Source: Psychromonas sp.
GTDB lineage: Bacteria; Pseudomonadota; Gammaproteobacteria; Enterobacterales; Psychromonadaceae
Assembly: GCA_023145575.1 (NCBI GenBank)
Contig: JAGLDN010000054.1
Coordinates: 1 to 5,311, forward strand
Direction of reading: 5' to 3'
Length of the DNA: 5,311 nt
Shown here piece by piece: positions 5,098-5,311 of the stretch (position 1 is its first letter; each line of letters starts with the position of its first letter). Made by a program: the position numbers and the translations under genes. A model generated the notes under the pieces. That model saw nothing but the letters and a program-made list of their open reading frames with translations. It ran no database searches and was not told where the DNA came from.

Positions 5098-5311
5098 TGT
5101 CAGAGTTTAAATGAAAAAGGCACATTTAAATTTTATTAGTTTTTTAACTGCCGCTCCAGTGGGCAACTTTTGAGACATACATCTTCGTTGTTAGAAAGTA
5201 TGAATTTAACAAGCTATATTTTCAACTTGTCCCTAGGATCTGTTTGCCTCAGAGCTTGCTGAATTTTGCATCTTGGATGGTAACGGGTTATGTGCATTGT
5301 TATTGATTTTG

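Larger units (their letters stand above)
4509..5311. other. Gene-free stretch beyond clcA, to the window edge
   Basis: I find no gene I can support here. Several short open frames exist, for example 4968-5036 on the plus strand (22 codons, AAGG nine bases before the ATG) and an open run at about 4580-4705 without a convincing start. None resembles a family I know. The stretch contains the hairpins listed separately, repeat copy D at 4764-4809, a 16-bp palindrome TAATGGCGCGCCATTA at 5034-5049, and an 8-bp stem at 5106-5113 with 5123-5130. It looks like decayed DNA. The segment after about 5130 could belong to a feature beyond the edge. Confidence 0.55.

Noticed and set aside
5106..5130. TTTAAATG/CATTTAAA hairpin as a terminator
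   Set aside because: The stem is AT-only apart from one pair, and no gene end is nearby.
1..5311. CRISPR array, tRNA, rRNA or known riboswitch
   Set aside because: No regularly spaced direct repeats and no cloverleaf or conserved RNA motif recognised on either strand.

Overview
The window is AT-rich and reads as part of a gammaproteobacterial chromosome. The evidence is an ErpA of the enterobacterial/gammaproteobacterial type (about 116 residues, ending GCGSSFSI) beside a DUF6776-type membrane coiled-coil protein, a pairing known from gammaproteobacteria. A heavily decayed IS982-family transposase and long stretches of broken, repeat-rich intergenic DNA suggest a genome that is or was rich in insertion sequences and carries many pseudogenes, as in host-associated groups such as Piscirickettsia or the Legionellales. 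That placement is inference; nothing here fixes genus or species.

Layout. Positions 1-611 hold the relic of an IS982-family transposase on the minus strand, broken by stops and frameshifts and running to the left edge. Positions 612-951 carry no intact gene, but hold one copy (A) of a short repeat and a fragment resembling the 5' end of the next gene. Positions 952-1521 (minus) encode an unrecognised protein of about 189 residues. Positions 1522-1763 contain a perfect 46-nt palindrome and a second, degenerate repeat copy (C). Then come three well-formed minus-strand genes: erpA (1764-2114), a DUF6776-like protein (2211-2921) and the chloride/proton antiporter clcA (2933-4366). Positions 4367-5311 have no convincing gene. 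They hold the best inverted copy (B) of the repeat directly upstream of clcA, several AT-rich hairpins sharing a TTAAC/GTTAA stem, and another degenerate repeat copy (D).

Function. clcA and the DUF6776 gene are 11 nt apart and probably co-transcribed from a promoter near 4404-4431. erpA probably has its own promoter near 2150. ErpA delivers Fe-S clusters to apoproteins and ClcA exchanges chloride for protons across the inner membrane. The DUF6776 protein is of unknown function.

The most unusual content is the repeat family. Copies A and B form an inverted pair enclosing the whole gene block. Each contains a 20-codon reading frame with a Shine-Dalgarno-like AGGG, and the two predicted peptides share 13 of 20 residues. 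The terminal ATGGGTATAAAT-like motif also sits in -10 position upstream of erpA and clcA. Whether this is a mobile or terminal repeat, a promoter module or a small-protein family cannot be settled from this window alone.
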